From: Ambrosia x helenae
Lineage: Eukaryota; Streptophyta; Magnoliopsida; Asterales; Asteraceae
Assembly: GCA_030844895.1 (NCBI GenBank)
Contig: CM061233.1
Span: 59,855,468-59,919,467, forward strand
Direction: 5' to 3'
DNA: 64,000 bases
The notes under the pieces are model-generated. The model searched no databases. It was not told where the DNA came from and saw only the letters and a program-made list of their open reading frames with translations. The translations under genes were made by a program, and so were the position numbers. Shown here piece by piece: positions 1 through 9,267 of the stretch; positions within the stretch are counted from its first letter, which is position 1, and each line of letters starts with the position of its first letter.

Positions 1-231
1 TGGAGGGGAAATGAGGGATGACCCAGGCCATTGGCATGGGTTCGAGTCCTGATCCCGACCGGTTTTACCGATTATTTCACTGTCGTGCCTTCGGGCGGGT
101 GAGTGGTCGGGTTTTCCCGGGAATTGGTGCCAATTGGTGGCACGGGTACTCTCGAGTACCTGATTCGCCAAAAGGGTGCCCGAGAGTGCTCGGAAATTGA
201 TTCGTTGGCCGTTCAAAAAAAAAAAAAAAAA
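1..231 (+). mobile_element. SINE (tRNA-derived), cut by window edge
   Basis: A perfect Pol III B-box, GGTTCGAGTCC, lies at 39-49. It is followed by a GC-richer body and a 17-nt poly(A) at 215-231, after which the sequence becomes AT-rich. B-box head, non-coding body and A-tail is the layout of plant tRNA-derived SINEs. The A-box is not clear and may lie before the window, so this is probably not the full element. No target duplication can be tested. Confidence 0.6.
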
Positions 232-1199
232 TCTTAAATGACATATATTTAGGTCTGTTTCTTTTTTTAAATATGTTGACATGCCTTATAAATGCCAATA
301 TAGATCAAATAGTTACAAAATATATTTTATAAATTAAATTTTTTTTAAAAGATATACGATTTTTTTTAAATTGTTGTAGTAATTTCACAGTGACCATAAA
401 GGGTTTCATGATCATCAATTGTAATATAGTGTTTGCTGCATATAAGAGCCCAAACCAAACAGTTAGGGTTCTTATTAACTGTAGAAATTCAACTAAAAAG
501 ATTTGGGTTTTTGATGATGGGACCATGAATCGATTCATTTTGGAATGTTGAATTTGATTTCTTTTATATTAATTATAATTATGCCAACATGTAAAAAAAA
601 ATATTTTTATAAATGTCATATGGGATAGTTTACCTCCTATTCAAGTAAACTATATAACATTAGAACATAAAATAAACTTCAATGACTTAATTAGAACATA
701 CATTTTTATAAATGACTTGATTGAAACACTCTCTAAACTTAATTGCTATTCTGTGAAATATTCCTTATGAAAATGATAGTGAATCCTATGGATGATGTTT
801 TGTGTGTATCATCATTCATCCAGTATATTCGCATTGTCATTTTACCTTTTTAACAACTTTTCCTAAAATATATGTTATCAAAGTTGCACAACTTGAGGGA
901 AACAAGGCGACAAAAGAGCCTCATGCTCTCTCAGGCATTCCGGTAACGAAAAACAAGTCCCACCCAATAAAAAAATGATTACGATTCAAATGAAAATAGG
1001 TCTAAGAGCATCCACAATGTGCTCAAAATAAAAAGTCTGGATATGGTATCTTAATTTCGGATGTTAGGAATTGTTTAGCCCACATTGTGGTTGTCGTCCG
1101 ACACGTAAGTTCAAAAGTGTAGGAAAGTCAGAAATCTGATGTGACGTTGAGATTGTAGTTTGTATAAGTCTAAAACTGTGGAACGTGTTATGGGTTCTC
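232..1199. other. AT-rich non-coding stretch
   Basis: No gene is recognised. The short open frames here are AT-rich, unlike any family I know, and carry no motif. This stretch lies 3' of the WS/DGAT exon on the minus strand, so it may be intron of that gene if its remaining exons lie outside the window. Confidence 0.5.
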
Positions 1200-1202
1200 T
1201 TA

Positions 1203-1418
1203 GAGGGTGTTTGGGGTGTTTGGGGAGTTTTGAAATAGATTTTTTAGAATATTGCGTTTTGAAAACGCAAATAATCAGTTTTTAGTGCTTGAGAAAGGTT
1301 TACAAAAATAGATTATTTGCGTTTCATAGGTTACCAAAACGCAATAATCTAAAAGTAACTACACCCCTACTGCAACAAAACGTATAATCTATTTTCAAAA
1401 AACAATCCCAACACCCTC
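1203..1418. mobile_element. Tourist-like MITE (PIF/Harbinger type)
   Basis: Terminal inverted repeats begin GAGGGTGTTTGGGG and end CCAACACCCTC. The 216-bp element is flanked by TTA on both sides (1200-1202 and 1419-1421), the 3-bp target of PIF/Harbinger elements. There is no coding capacity. Interior words such as TTTGCGTTTT also recur inverted. Confidence 0.75.
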
Positions 1419-1457
1419 TTAGTCATAAATTTAGATACATGTTTTAAAATTGATTAA

Positions 1458-1623
1458 GGGGGTGTTTGGGATTGATTATTCAAAACAGATTATGCGTATT
1501 GAAGAAGCAGCAGTGGAGCTGCTTATAGATTATTGCGTATTGGTAGCCTAAAAAACTGATTATCTGTGTTTTTAAAACACAATAATTTAAAAATCAGATT
1601 CAAACGCAATCCCAAACACCCTC
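1458..1623. mobile_element. Tourist-like MITE, second copy
   Basis: A 166-bp inverted-repeat element with termini GGGGGTGTTTGGGATTG and CAATCCCAAACACCCTC, flanked by TAA (1455-1457 and 1624-1626). It is related to the neighbouring copy at 1203-1418 but not identical. It sits just beyond the splice donor of the WS/DGAT exon. Confidence 0.75.
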
Positions 1624-1748
1624 TAAATCACATTATATTTATATAATTGAAATTATTATAAAAATCAATATGATAGACGACAATGTTTTTGTTGTGTTTG
1701 TATTGTTGTACATTTTATAATTTCATACGTAAGAAACTTAAGAATTAC

Positions 1749-2483
1749 CAAGTTGGCGACCAAACTCTTCACCATTTTCATGTCTTGAAGGCTAAACTTG
1801 GCTGTCGCAATTTTTCTCGGCCACATCTCCACCCCTTCTCCGCCTCTAACCACCGTCTTTTCGTCTTTGACCCATGTAACCCTCATCAACAACACAAACA
1901 TATACATTAAACTAAACCAAACCACCTTCAATAGTTTCAACATACTCCCCAATGGTCCCGATTCCTTTGTTTTATGTGTCGACGAAACTAGGTGCTCGAT
2001 CGTGGGCGTTTGTTCGGGGTCATCTAGTTTTCTACACATAGTTATCCCCAACGACACGATAGATATCCCGTCCCCAAGCGCGTGGTGAACACGCATCACC
2101 ACGCACTTGTGCGCGGATAAAAGATGGAACTCCCATAACGGTTTATTAGTGTCCAATGGACACAATACCGTGAGGTCAGCAAGGTAATTGTTAACCACTT
2201 CCTCATCGTTATCTCCATCGCCAATCGGGTCGGGTAGGACGATAACGTGGCGGTGGATATCGAGTTCGACCTTTCGCCAATGTTCACGACCGTGATTGTC
2301 CGTGACTAAAAGACTGGAAAATCTAGGGTGTTTGGTTATGAGAGAGTTGGAGATGGCGGTTCGAAGGGCATCGGGTGTGATTTGGCGTTCGAGGCCGAAA
2401 GCGGTGTTTATGATCTGTTGAGTTGCCGGTTGTACGAATAACCGGCCTCCCGGTGATAGTGGTTCGTCGTTCTCGATAGCCAT
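1749..2483 (-). CDS. WSD1-like wax ester synthase/diacylglycerol acyltransferase, exon 1 only
   Basis: The 245-residue reading matches the N-terminal half of the plant WS/DGAT (WSD1) family, which esterifies fatty alcohols or diacylglycerol with acyl-CoA at the endoplasmic reticulum. It opens with the family's EPLSPGGRLF-type start and carries the catalytic HHxxxDG motif as HHALGDG near residue 132, followed by a hydrophobic stretch near 190-200. The frame reaches a splice donor (TTG then GTAATT) after DMKMVKSLVANL, which is where family members continue with a conserved TINDV-type exon. No such exon is visible between 1 and 1748. The usual length is about 450-500 residues, so the gene either continues past the window through a long intron carrying two MITEs, or is truncated. 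The start at 2483 is the only methionine upstream of the conserved EPLSP. Confidence 0.75.
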
Positions 2484-3062
2484 TTCTAAGAGACAATAAA
2501 GTTCTATACGCTTTAATTTATAGTAGTGTCTTTCTTTTAGAATAGAAATTCACATACTATGTGACATGGGTGTATTTTACATGAGTCCGCCATTGCTCTC
2601 TGATTTTACTAAACTATATATTTTAATACTTTGCTTTTCTAAAATTTTGTTGGTAAGGTAAGTGGAGCTGTTTGTTTCGGCTCTTAATGATTCAGTAGTT
2701 ACATATTCAAAAGTTACTAAATAACCTCTTAGTACTTAAAAAGTAAAATCCTTATTGAAGTACTTCTAAACTCTAATTCCATTAAGCCTGGGGTGTAAGG
2801 CTCATCCCTAGCATGTTTTGGGGCATCTGGGACGGCATGCACTGCCCTCTACTCCGTCTTCCTCTAGACGTTGGGGGCGGGCCATTTCTTCACAGCTACC
2901 ATCTTCTTCACCATCAACCTTTTTCATCACACCCCTAGCTCATCTCCTTGTGTAGGACTACCCTCTTGGATGATGTGGCAGTTAAGGTGATAGGTAGTTC
3001 TCCCTTTGAGGCCCATCCCCAAACCCACAAGCCTAATAAACTAAATAGTTATACTTATTATT
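2484..3062. other. Intergenic, 5' of the WS/DGAT exon
   Basis: No gene is seen. The part nearest 2483 would hold the promoter of the minus-strand WS/DGAT exon. Around 2785-3050 the composition becomes GC-richer, and weakly similar inverted ends (TTAAGCCTGGGG near 2783 and CACAAGCCTAA near 3027) suggest another small inverted-repeat element, without a clear target duplication. Confidence 0.4.
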
Positions 3063-3788
3063 TGGAGTTAATTGCCAATTTAGTCCCTGATGTTTGTCAA
3101 AAATTGCCACTTTAGTTCAAATATTCTCATATGTGTCCCTAATGTTTCTATTTTTGGTCATTTTAGTCAATTGCCCTAACTCAGTTAACAAAATCCAGTT
3201 AAGTCAGGGACATTTTTGTTTATATACACCAAACTTTTTTTAACCAATCCCTTTTCACCCCCCCCCCTTTCTAAACACAGTATATAATACGTTTTAAACC
3301 CTAATTTTCACCACTAACCTCATACACGATTTCATCTTTCACCATCAAATCATTGACGATTGTTTCACAATGTGGAATGTTCGAGAACCAGGGTCGGATT
3401 TTGACCCTAGTGTAGAGTATCATAAGTCGTTATATGAACCCTAACTAACTTGAGCCCCTGTTTTGGTTTACTTATTTGCTAATGTTGAATGTTGGTATGT
3501 TTCTAGTGTTTTTTCAGTTGATGACCCCGATTCTTTCACAATAGAGTTTCATCATGGTGGTGAACCGATTGATTATCCAGAAATAGGATACAAGGGTAAA
3601 GTCTCGTATGTTAATGTTGTCTTTTGGTTAGACTGTGTTACTACTGTGGTGTTTTGATAACTTGGTATGAATATAACAATGTCCTATTATGTTATTGTCT
3701 TACTGTGTTGGTTTGGTTTATTGGTATGCATCAATGTCCTATTATGTTGCTATGTTTTGGTAACATGGTTAAACTGTGTTATTACTAC
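3063..3788 (+). mobile_element. MULE remnant with PB1-like N-terminal exon (tentative)
   Basis: The segment opens with 'tagtccctgatgtttg'-type sequence, the phrase seen in long terminal repeats of several plant MULEs and also, in another version, in the Pack-MULE at 7985-9258. Downstream, 3463-3657 encodes about 64 residues including DPDSFTIEFHHGG and a following GYKGKVSYVNV. This resembles the PB1-like segment found at the N-terminus of plant MULE transposases (DPD.FT....HHGG...GGKV). No catalytic part follows and no matching inverted end is seen. The hAT MITE at 3789 lies immediately downstream. Identity is inferred from short motifs only. Confidence 0.35.
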
Positions 3789-4399
3789 CTAAGCAGTTAA
3801 TGTGGTGGGAAATCGAATATCGGTCAAGGGCCGATATTTGATATATAGGTTATCGCGGTGGGATATCGGCGGGATATCGGTAATTTTAATATCATGTAGA
3901 ATTTTAATATTTATATATTAACATAATATAAAACCTAAACATAGTCATATATAATACTAAATTACTAATAGTAATATCAAAAGTCAATACTCAAAAGTGA
4001 CAATATTTGAAATGTTATCTATATATAACCTAAAACATAATAATATATAACACTTACAGATTTGATGGTAGTCACAGACGAATGGTAGAAGACGAAGGAG
4101 AGACAAATCTATCCACTTTAGGGTTTTGGAAGTGTTTTTGGGTAGTTGGGCTCTTAATATTTATGGGCTTATTCCAAAAAAAGATTATTATTGGCTTTTA
4201 TTGTAATTTGGCCTATAAAAAAGCAAAACCTGGAAATGCGGCGCTATAACCGATATATGAGAATCAAAATATCGGTGGGATATCGGCAAATATCACCGAT
4301 AATATCGGTACCGATATTTGACACCGAATATCGGTGAGGGTCCGATAACCGATATCCCACCGCTATCCCACCGATATCCCACCGATATTGACTGCTTAG
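3789..4399. mobile_element. hAT-type MITE built on the word ATATCGG
   Basis: Ends are CTAAGCAGTTAAT and, inverted, CTAAGCAGTCAAT. The 8-bp flanks ATTACTAC are identical (3781-3788 and 4400-4407), as expected for hAT elements. Both subterminal regions are packed with ATATCGG/CCGATAT and GGTGGGATA repeats. The middle (about 4050-4130) reads on the minus strand like a short 5' leader: AAACCCTAAA near 4126, then a C/T-rich stretch, then the donor GTAAGT at 4057-4052. No transposase is present. Confidence 0.8.
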
Positions 4400-4407
4400 A
4401 TTACTAC

Positions 4408-5159
4408 TGACATCATTTGCATCAATGTTATACCCAACATTACACATGCATTTCATATCAAAAATTGTTTATTACATAAACCTTACACCTTAACATACAA
4501 AAGGACAATTATCAAAAGTAGTACATGATAGATAATAAAAAACCAAGTTATCCCTAACATCATTTTCAATCTCTTGTTTTCAGACGACAATTTTTTGACA
4601 ACTTGTTGAAGGTCTCAATTTTGGGTAGCAAGGTCTCTGTTCTGAACGACCAGATTTCTTGAATTTTCTTCTTGGATTTACTCATACTGTTGTGTCAGAC
4701 AAAGGGGCTTAATTGTAATTTGCATATTCTTCTGATAGAAGTATGAATAGTTTTCTTTAGCATGAAAGTAGTAGAGAGAACTAATGGAGCTTTTGCAAGT
4801 AATATACTTTTCAAGATCTAGGGTTCATATTGTAGAAAATTCAAGTATATTCAATACGAGAATCTAGATTAATTTTTAGATTAGTTGGTCTTATTCTTCA
4901 TCTTGATTTCTACAACAATTCAATGGTTTCTGCACATTGAATAGTGATTTGAACATATCCAATTCAAGCCTTACAAGTTACAATTGATATCGAAACCACG
5001 TTGCTTAAATTTGGGGGTGTTCGTCTTCAAATTCATTGTTTTATATGCTCATTTCAGTTTGGTTCAAATGTGTTAAGTTGTGCAATCAAAATCAATTTGT
5101 TGCATTTTACCTTTAGTCATCATAAGACGACTTTAAAGGGCAATAAAAATGGAGTTTAA
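4408..5159. other. AT-rich non-coding stretch
   Basis: I see no gene, RNA gene or element boundary here. The open frames are short and without recognisable motifs. Confidence 0.45.
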
Positions 5160-5511
5160 GTGGTCAACCTAAGTGTCATATTCATTCCTGACATTCGAGT
5201 CCCGCACGTAGGCGCGCCTCAATCGAACTCATGCCACCTAAGGAATCGCGCCTCATGGAGTCCGCCAACGTAGTGTGCCACGCTACACCACTTGATTGCG
5301 CCACCCATGTTCCAGAATTCGCACACGAGTTAAAAAATACGAAGGCGGATCTCAAGCGGCTTGCGGCAATACGAATGTGCAAAGGGTCACATTGTGCCCA
5401 GATCATACGCGCGTTGGTTGCGGGAGTTAGGGTGCCTTGCAGCCTTTAGGGTCCTCACTAGTGGTCACTCCTTATATCCAAGTGTTGCCATCTCAGCTGT
5501 GGGACAAATTG

Positions 5512-5558
<47 letters not shown>
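5160..5558. mobile_element. Possible retroposon ending in a 47-nt poly(A)
   Basis: A GC-richer block inside AT-rich DNA ends on the plus strand in an uninterrupted run of 47 A (5512-5558). On the minus strand, TGGCGCAATCAAGTGG (about 5290-5310) resembles a Pol III A-box and GAGTTCGATT (about 5222-5235) a degenerate B-box. The A-tail and the Pol III-like head are on opposite strands, so this may be two retroposons or a chance resemblance. No target duplication was found. Confidence 0.3.
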
Positions 5559-5560
<2 letters not shown>

Positions 5561-6006
5561 CTTCCTTTCATGAACTAATTTATAGCATTGTAGGCTACAA
5601 AGAGTGAAAGAGGTAGCTTGATTTGGATCTTGATGCTTGTACACATTGGTACAAGATGGTCCAACACATATTTCTCTTGATAGGGGTAAGTGCTAGGTCT
5701 TGGGCCATCCATTTTATTCCAATAATCATAGCTTTGGTTGTTCTGACAATACAACTTTGAGCATTGATATCCCTTTCCTCTTACCTCTGATTTGGACGCG
5801 ATTTGAGTTGTTGTGAAATTCTCACATCGTAGAACATAAACCCACACATGTGTGTGTATTTATTATGTCCAAAGTTGACTATCTTTTTCACTAATACTTT
5901 TCAACAAATTCTCCACATGAAATATTATCGATCAAAAGACACTAATTTTTGACGAACCTCAATAATTGAGTATTATATGATAGTAGATGTTACGTTTGAA
6001 TCATAC
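5559..6006. other. Non-coding stretch
   Basis: A 90-codon open frame on the minus strand (5575-5847) shows no family motif and has the composition of its surroundings. I do not call it a gene. Nothing else is recognised. Confidence 0.4.
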
Positions 6007-6009
6007 TTA

Positions 6010-6358
6010 GAGGGTGTTTGGGATTGAGTTTCAAAACAATTTATTGGCTTATTGGCTTTTTCAAAAAGCCAATAAGTCAATAAGTTGTTTGTGTAACCCA
6101 AAAGCACTTTCTATTTTTATTTTTAGCTTTTGGCTTTAAGGGTGGAAAAGTTGTTTTTGAGAAGTTAGAAATTCTGGCTTTTAGCTTTTGAGTTTTGACT
6201 TTTGGAAAAAAATTACAAATCTACCACCCATACAACCAATATTCACAATAAGTTAAGCAAACATTGTTTTTTAAACTCCTTTTCAAAAAGTCATAAGTCA
6301 ATAAGCACTTTTGACCAAAAACACTTTTGCATTTCCAAACTCAATCCCAAACACCCTA
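6010..6358. mobile_element. Tourist-like MITE, third copy
   Basis: A 349-bp element with termini GAGGGTGTTTGGGATTGAG and CTCAATCCCAAACACCCTA, flanked by TTA (6007-6009 and 6359-6361). The subterminal repeats alternate on AATAAGTCAATAAG and AAAAAGCC. It has the same end type as the elements at 1203 and 1458 but a different interior. It lies 3' of the ORF at 6447-7583. Confidence 0.78.
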
Positions 6359-6446
6359 TTAGTTTACTAGAAAACAAGCATGTCTCAAAAACGTTTTAGT
6401 AAAAACCTTAACCGAAAAATTCTTCCACAACACAAGAACATCTTCT

Positions 6447-7583
6447 TTACCACACGACGATATAGTAAATCGACAATATTAATAACACCTTCCAAATCAC
6501 CGGAAAAGACTTCGTCATCCTCGCCACCAACACGATGATATAGGAAATCAACAATATTAATAACACCTTCCGAATCACCGGAAAATCCGAAGTCACCAAC
6601 CAAAACACCTCTACCACAAAACTAAATAATACAGTGGCCATCTCACTTATGCCCCTCAATACAAACACCATTAGTTTCATCAACTCTTCAAATGCCGACA
6701 TCATCTTCTGTAACAACTCTTCAGCCGCAGCCATGAAATTGTCCATACGCTTGCTTATCGCCTCCAAAATCGCCGGAATATTATCCTGAATGTAGTCGAT
6801 CATGACCTTATATTGTTTCATCAATTCATCAAAAGCCAACTTCATCATCTGTTTCAACTCTCTGGCAAACTTCATGATGTCATCCCTAGACTTAGAAATA
6901 ATGTCTATCACATCATTGTAGATTGAATAAACATGTTTGATTATCTCCTCCAAGATCTCTGGAACACGCTTCCAAAGGTACGCGAGATAATCTCGCAATT
7001 TCTCCCAACGTTTGATTAACTCTACAATAGCTGATATCATCTTCTGTTTAAACTCTTCGGTTGCCTTCATGACGAATTCAACCAACCAAGTTACCACATC
7101 CACTACAAGGTGAAAGGAAAAACGAACAGCCTTTAACATAATCTTCCAAAGACAGACAATTAGCTCAATCAACTCCGACGTTATGTTCTTAAACAACCAT
7201 CGGGCTGTCGTGGAGAAGACTGTGGCTGAAGTAGATAAAATTTTTACCACAAGATTAAGGAATAAGCCGGCAGTCATACGTATGGATTTTAAAATAAACT
7301 TGTAAACAAAAACCGAAAGATCCTCAAGACTACATCTTATGAGACAGCCGATTTGTTTGATTGCAGAGTGCAATGCTGCTCCAGGGATTTTTAATGCTTT
7401 GAGTATTAGTGAAGTGAGGCAGGTGGTGATGCAGAATAGCGAAGTGTAAAGGAGGTTTGATAGCATGTTTATGGTACAGCAGATGATTTGGGTGAACACC
7501 ATTGATGAAATGCTTGAAGAACATAAAGAAGCAAATAAGGTACAAATGATATCCATGCATGGATAACTGGATTTATATGACAA
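6447..7583 (-). CDS. Hypothetical membrane-type protein with helical repeats
   Basis: A single open frame of 378 codons; I do not recognise the family. Residues 10-62 are strongly hydrophobic and cysteine/serine-rich. Residues 75-170 alternate hydrophobic and amphipathic helices. Residues 175-305 are charged amphipathic helices in about two and a half related units, marked by recurring patterns such as EEFKQKMISAIVELIKRW, ELKQMMKLAFDELMKQY and EELLQKMMSAFEELMK. The C-terminus has two hydrophobic helices that are near copies of each other (PVIRKVLLILLISYI and PVIWKVLLILSIYYI), the product of a 78-bp tandem duplication. Length, a sustained frame and periodic helices argue for a real or recently real protein. 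A Pack-MULE sits 401 bp upstream. Its function cannot be stated from sequence. Confidence 0.55.
   Translation of the reverse strand: MSYKSSYPCMDIICTLFASLCSSSISSMVFTQIICCTINMLSNLLYTSLFCITTCLTSLILKALKIPGAALHSAIKQIGCLIRCSLEDLSVFVYKFILKSIRMTAGLFLNLVVKILSTSATVFSTTARWLFKNITSELIELIVCLWKIMLKAVRFSFHLVVDVVTWLVEFVMKATEEFKQKMISAIVELIKRWEKLRDYLAYLWKRVPEILEEIIKHVYSIYNDVIDIISKSRDDIMKFARELKQMMKLAFDELMKQYKVMIDYIQDNIPAILEAISKRMDNFMAAAEELLQKMMSAFEELMKLMVFVLRGISEMATVLFSFVVEVFWLVTSDFPVIRKVLLILLISYIIVLVARMTKSFPVIWKVLLILSIYYIVVW
6459..6614. repeat. 78-bp tandem duplication inside the membrane-type ORF
   Basis: The words ACAATATTAATAACACCTTCC and AATCACCGGAAAA occur twice, 78 bp apart (for example at 6473 and 6551). 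The period equals 26 codons, so the duplication stays in frame and doubles the C-terminal hydrophobic helix. Confidence 0.8.
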
Positions 7584-7975
7584 TGAAAACTAAATATATA
7601 CCAGTTGCATAGATTCGACTATTATTATTCTTTTCCATAACATCATCGTGCTAGGCAATACAGATAAACAGGTTGACTAAACTTAAAATGAACAGAAAAA
7701 AAAAAACACTAGTTGCAATATCATCTGGTGCGAGTGTGACCAAGCCATTAGATGACAAGAATAGTCGAAACCCTTGTGGGTCTGTTTTCTAGGTCAAAAG
7801 GGTGTTTAAAGCGTGTTAAAATTAAGACCATAGGGTGTGGTGAAGTGGGTTGGGCCGTGAGAAAAGGTGATGCGGCTTTCACAACATGGACCGGATGACG
7901 TGGGGAGACCCACGAAAGTGGAGGTTAACATGGAAGTTGCAGAAGCCAACCATTTGGTGAAATGGTAGGCTTTTT
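7584..7975. other. Presumed upstream region of the membrane-type ORF
   Basis: No coding feature is seen. It lies between the start at 7583 and the Pack-MULE target site at 7976, so any promoter of the minus-strand ORF within 400 bp would be here. No unambiguous TATA box was picked out. Confidence 0.35.
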
Positions 7976-7984
7976 TTATGAAAT

Positions 7985-8260
7985 GAGAAAATTGCTCGAA
8001 TAGTCCCTGTGGTTTGCCCAAATTTCACCTATAGTCCCTAAGTTTTCAAAATTACAGGCTTAGTCCCGAAACAGTGAATTTTTTGCACTCGGATAGTCCC
8101 TGGAGCTAACTGAGGTTAAATAATCCAGTTAAGTGAGTGTAAAATTACTAAACTACCCTTACTTTAATAAAAAATAATACCTATTAATGTGGGTCCCACA
8201 CTTCATCTTCCCATCCTATCACCACCACCACCCACTTCATCTTCTCCACCCATCACCTCC
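7985..8260 (+). repeat. Left terminal inverted repeat of the Pack-MULE
   Basis: It matches 9001-9258 in reverse complement over its whole length, with a gap of roughly 18 bp (276 versus 258 bp) in a GGTGGT-rich stretch near the inner end. It contains the phrases 'atagtccctgtggtttg' and 'gtgggtcccacactt'. Confidence 0.92.
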
Positions 8261-8825
8261 TAACCGCAGACGACGGCGTTTTATTAATAAAATCACGTTC
8301 AATCGAGTCAACACATTTCAACGCCATGTAAAAATTATTATTCAACAAATGATAATTCGCACGTGAGCAAAGCTCCATTAACCGAACACAGATCCGGAGA
8401 GAGTCAATACCTAGGGCTACGTTCTGGCACTTGTTTCTAGCTTCAATGAATGAATCAAGTGATGTTAATAAAGGACCGGCTACAGACTGTAACTGATGGT
8501 TGGAGTTGGAGATGGATGATTTAAGTGATTCGACGCCGGAGAGGAGAGAACGGAGGTCATCGACGGCCATGATGAAGTCTTGGTAATGGATTTTGCATAC
8601 CTCTTCGATTTCGGACTCTTTGGATCGGGAGAAGTGGCGGAGGTGGTGGAGAAGGGTTTCGGGTTTGCCGGAAGAGAAGGTTTTGCGGATGAAAGGGGAG
8701 AGGTCTTCGTTGTTGGAGATGGCGGAGGAGAGGAGGAGTTGGTCGAGTTTGTCGCCGGAGTCGGGGTTGTTGGTGGTTTCTGATGAAGTGAGGGGGATTT
8801 TGCGACGGGATTTGGTGGGATTCAT
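8253..8825 (-). pseudogene. SEC15B: Captured N-terminal fragment of exocyst subunit SEC15B
   Basis: The frame from the ATG at 8825 gives 190 residues matching the N-terminus of plant SEC15B, an exocyst subunit for secretory-vesicle tethering. Recognisable segments are DKLDQLLLSSAI, GKPETLLHHLRHF, SKESEIEEVCKIHYQDF, FYMALKCVDSIE and TPSSAV. Plant SEC15 is usually about 800 residues, so less than a quarter is present; the Sec15 core and C-terminal domains are absent. There are no internal stops. Homology ends at the TIR border, and the last two codons and the TGA stop come from the TIR. The open frame also extends upstream through captured leader sequence to 9110, but the 8825 ATG matches the family start. 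If transcribed it would give a short exocyst-like polypeptide or antisense RNA; this is inference. Confidence 0.88.
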
Positions 8826-9000
8826 TGGGTTGGGTTGGGTGTGGTGGTGGTGGTGGGTTGTTAAGGAATGAAGGATGAAGTGAAACGTTACACGGAAATG
8901 GAGGGATGGGAATATGGATGGGAAGTGGTGGAGGGTGGTGGTGGTGGTGGTGGTGGTGGGATTAAGTGGTGGAGGGTGGAGATGGGTGGTGGTTGTTTGT

Positions 9001-9258
9001 GGAGGTGATGAGGTGAAGAAGATGAAGTGGGGAAGATGAAGTGTGGGACCCACATTAATAGGTATTATTTTTTTATTAAAGTAAGGGTAGTTTAGTAATT
9101 TTACACTCACTTAACTGGATTATTTAACCTCAGTTAGCTCCAGGGACTATCCGAGTGCAAAAAATTCACTGTTTCGGGACTAAGCCTGTAATTTTGAAAA
9201 CTTAGGGACTATAGGTGAAATTTGGGCAAACCACAGGGACTATTCGAGCAATTTTCTC
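9001..9258 (-). repeat. Right terminal inverted repeat of the Pack-MULE
   Basis: Reverse-complement partner of 7985-8260. Its outer end CGAGCAATTTTCTC abuts the right copy of the 9-bp target duplication. Confidence 0.92.
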
Positions 9259-9267
9259 TTATGAAAT

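Larger units (their letters stand above)
7985..9258 (-). mobile_element. Pack-MULE carrying a SEC15B gene fragment
   Basis: The 1,274-bp element starts GAGAAAATTGCTCGAATAG and ends with its inverse. It is flanked by a perfect 9-bp duplication TTATGAAAT (7976-7984 and 9259-9267), the target size typical of Mutator-like elements. Long terminal inverted repeats (7985-8260 and 9001-9258) enclose about 740 bp of SEC15B-derived sequence. There is no transposase, so it would need one in trans. The clean target duplication and near-matching TIRs point to a fairly recent insertion. It lies 401 bp upstream of the ORF ending at 7583. Confidence 0.92.

Noticed and set aside
5361..5573. ORF ending in poly-lysine
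   Set aside because: The lysines are the 47-nt poly(A) read as codons; no family motif.
8580..8871. Plus-strand ORFs opposite the SEC15B fragment
   Set aside because: Shadow frames of the minus-strand SEC15B codons with Gly/Val/Trp-rich composition.
3063..9258. One large MULE from the 'tagtccctg' sequence at 3.07 kb to the similar phrase at 9.2 kb
   Set aside because: The two phrases are of different versions, and the 9.2-kb one already pairs with 7985 and has its own 9-bp duplication.
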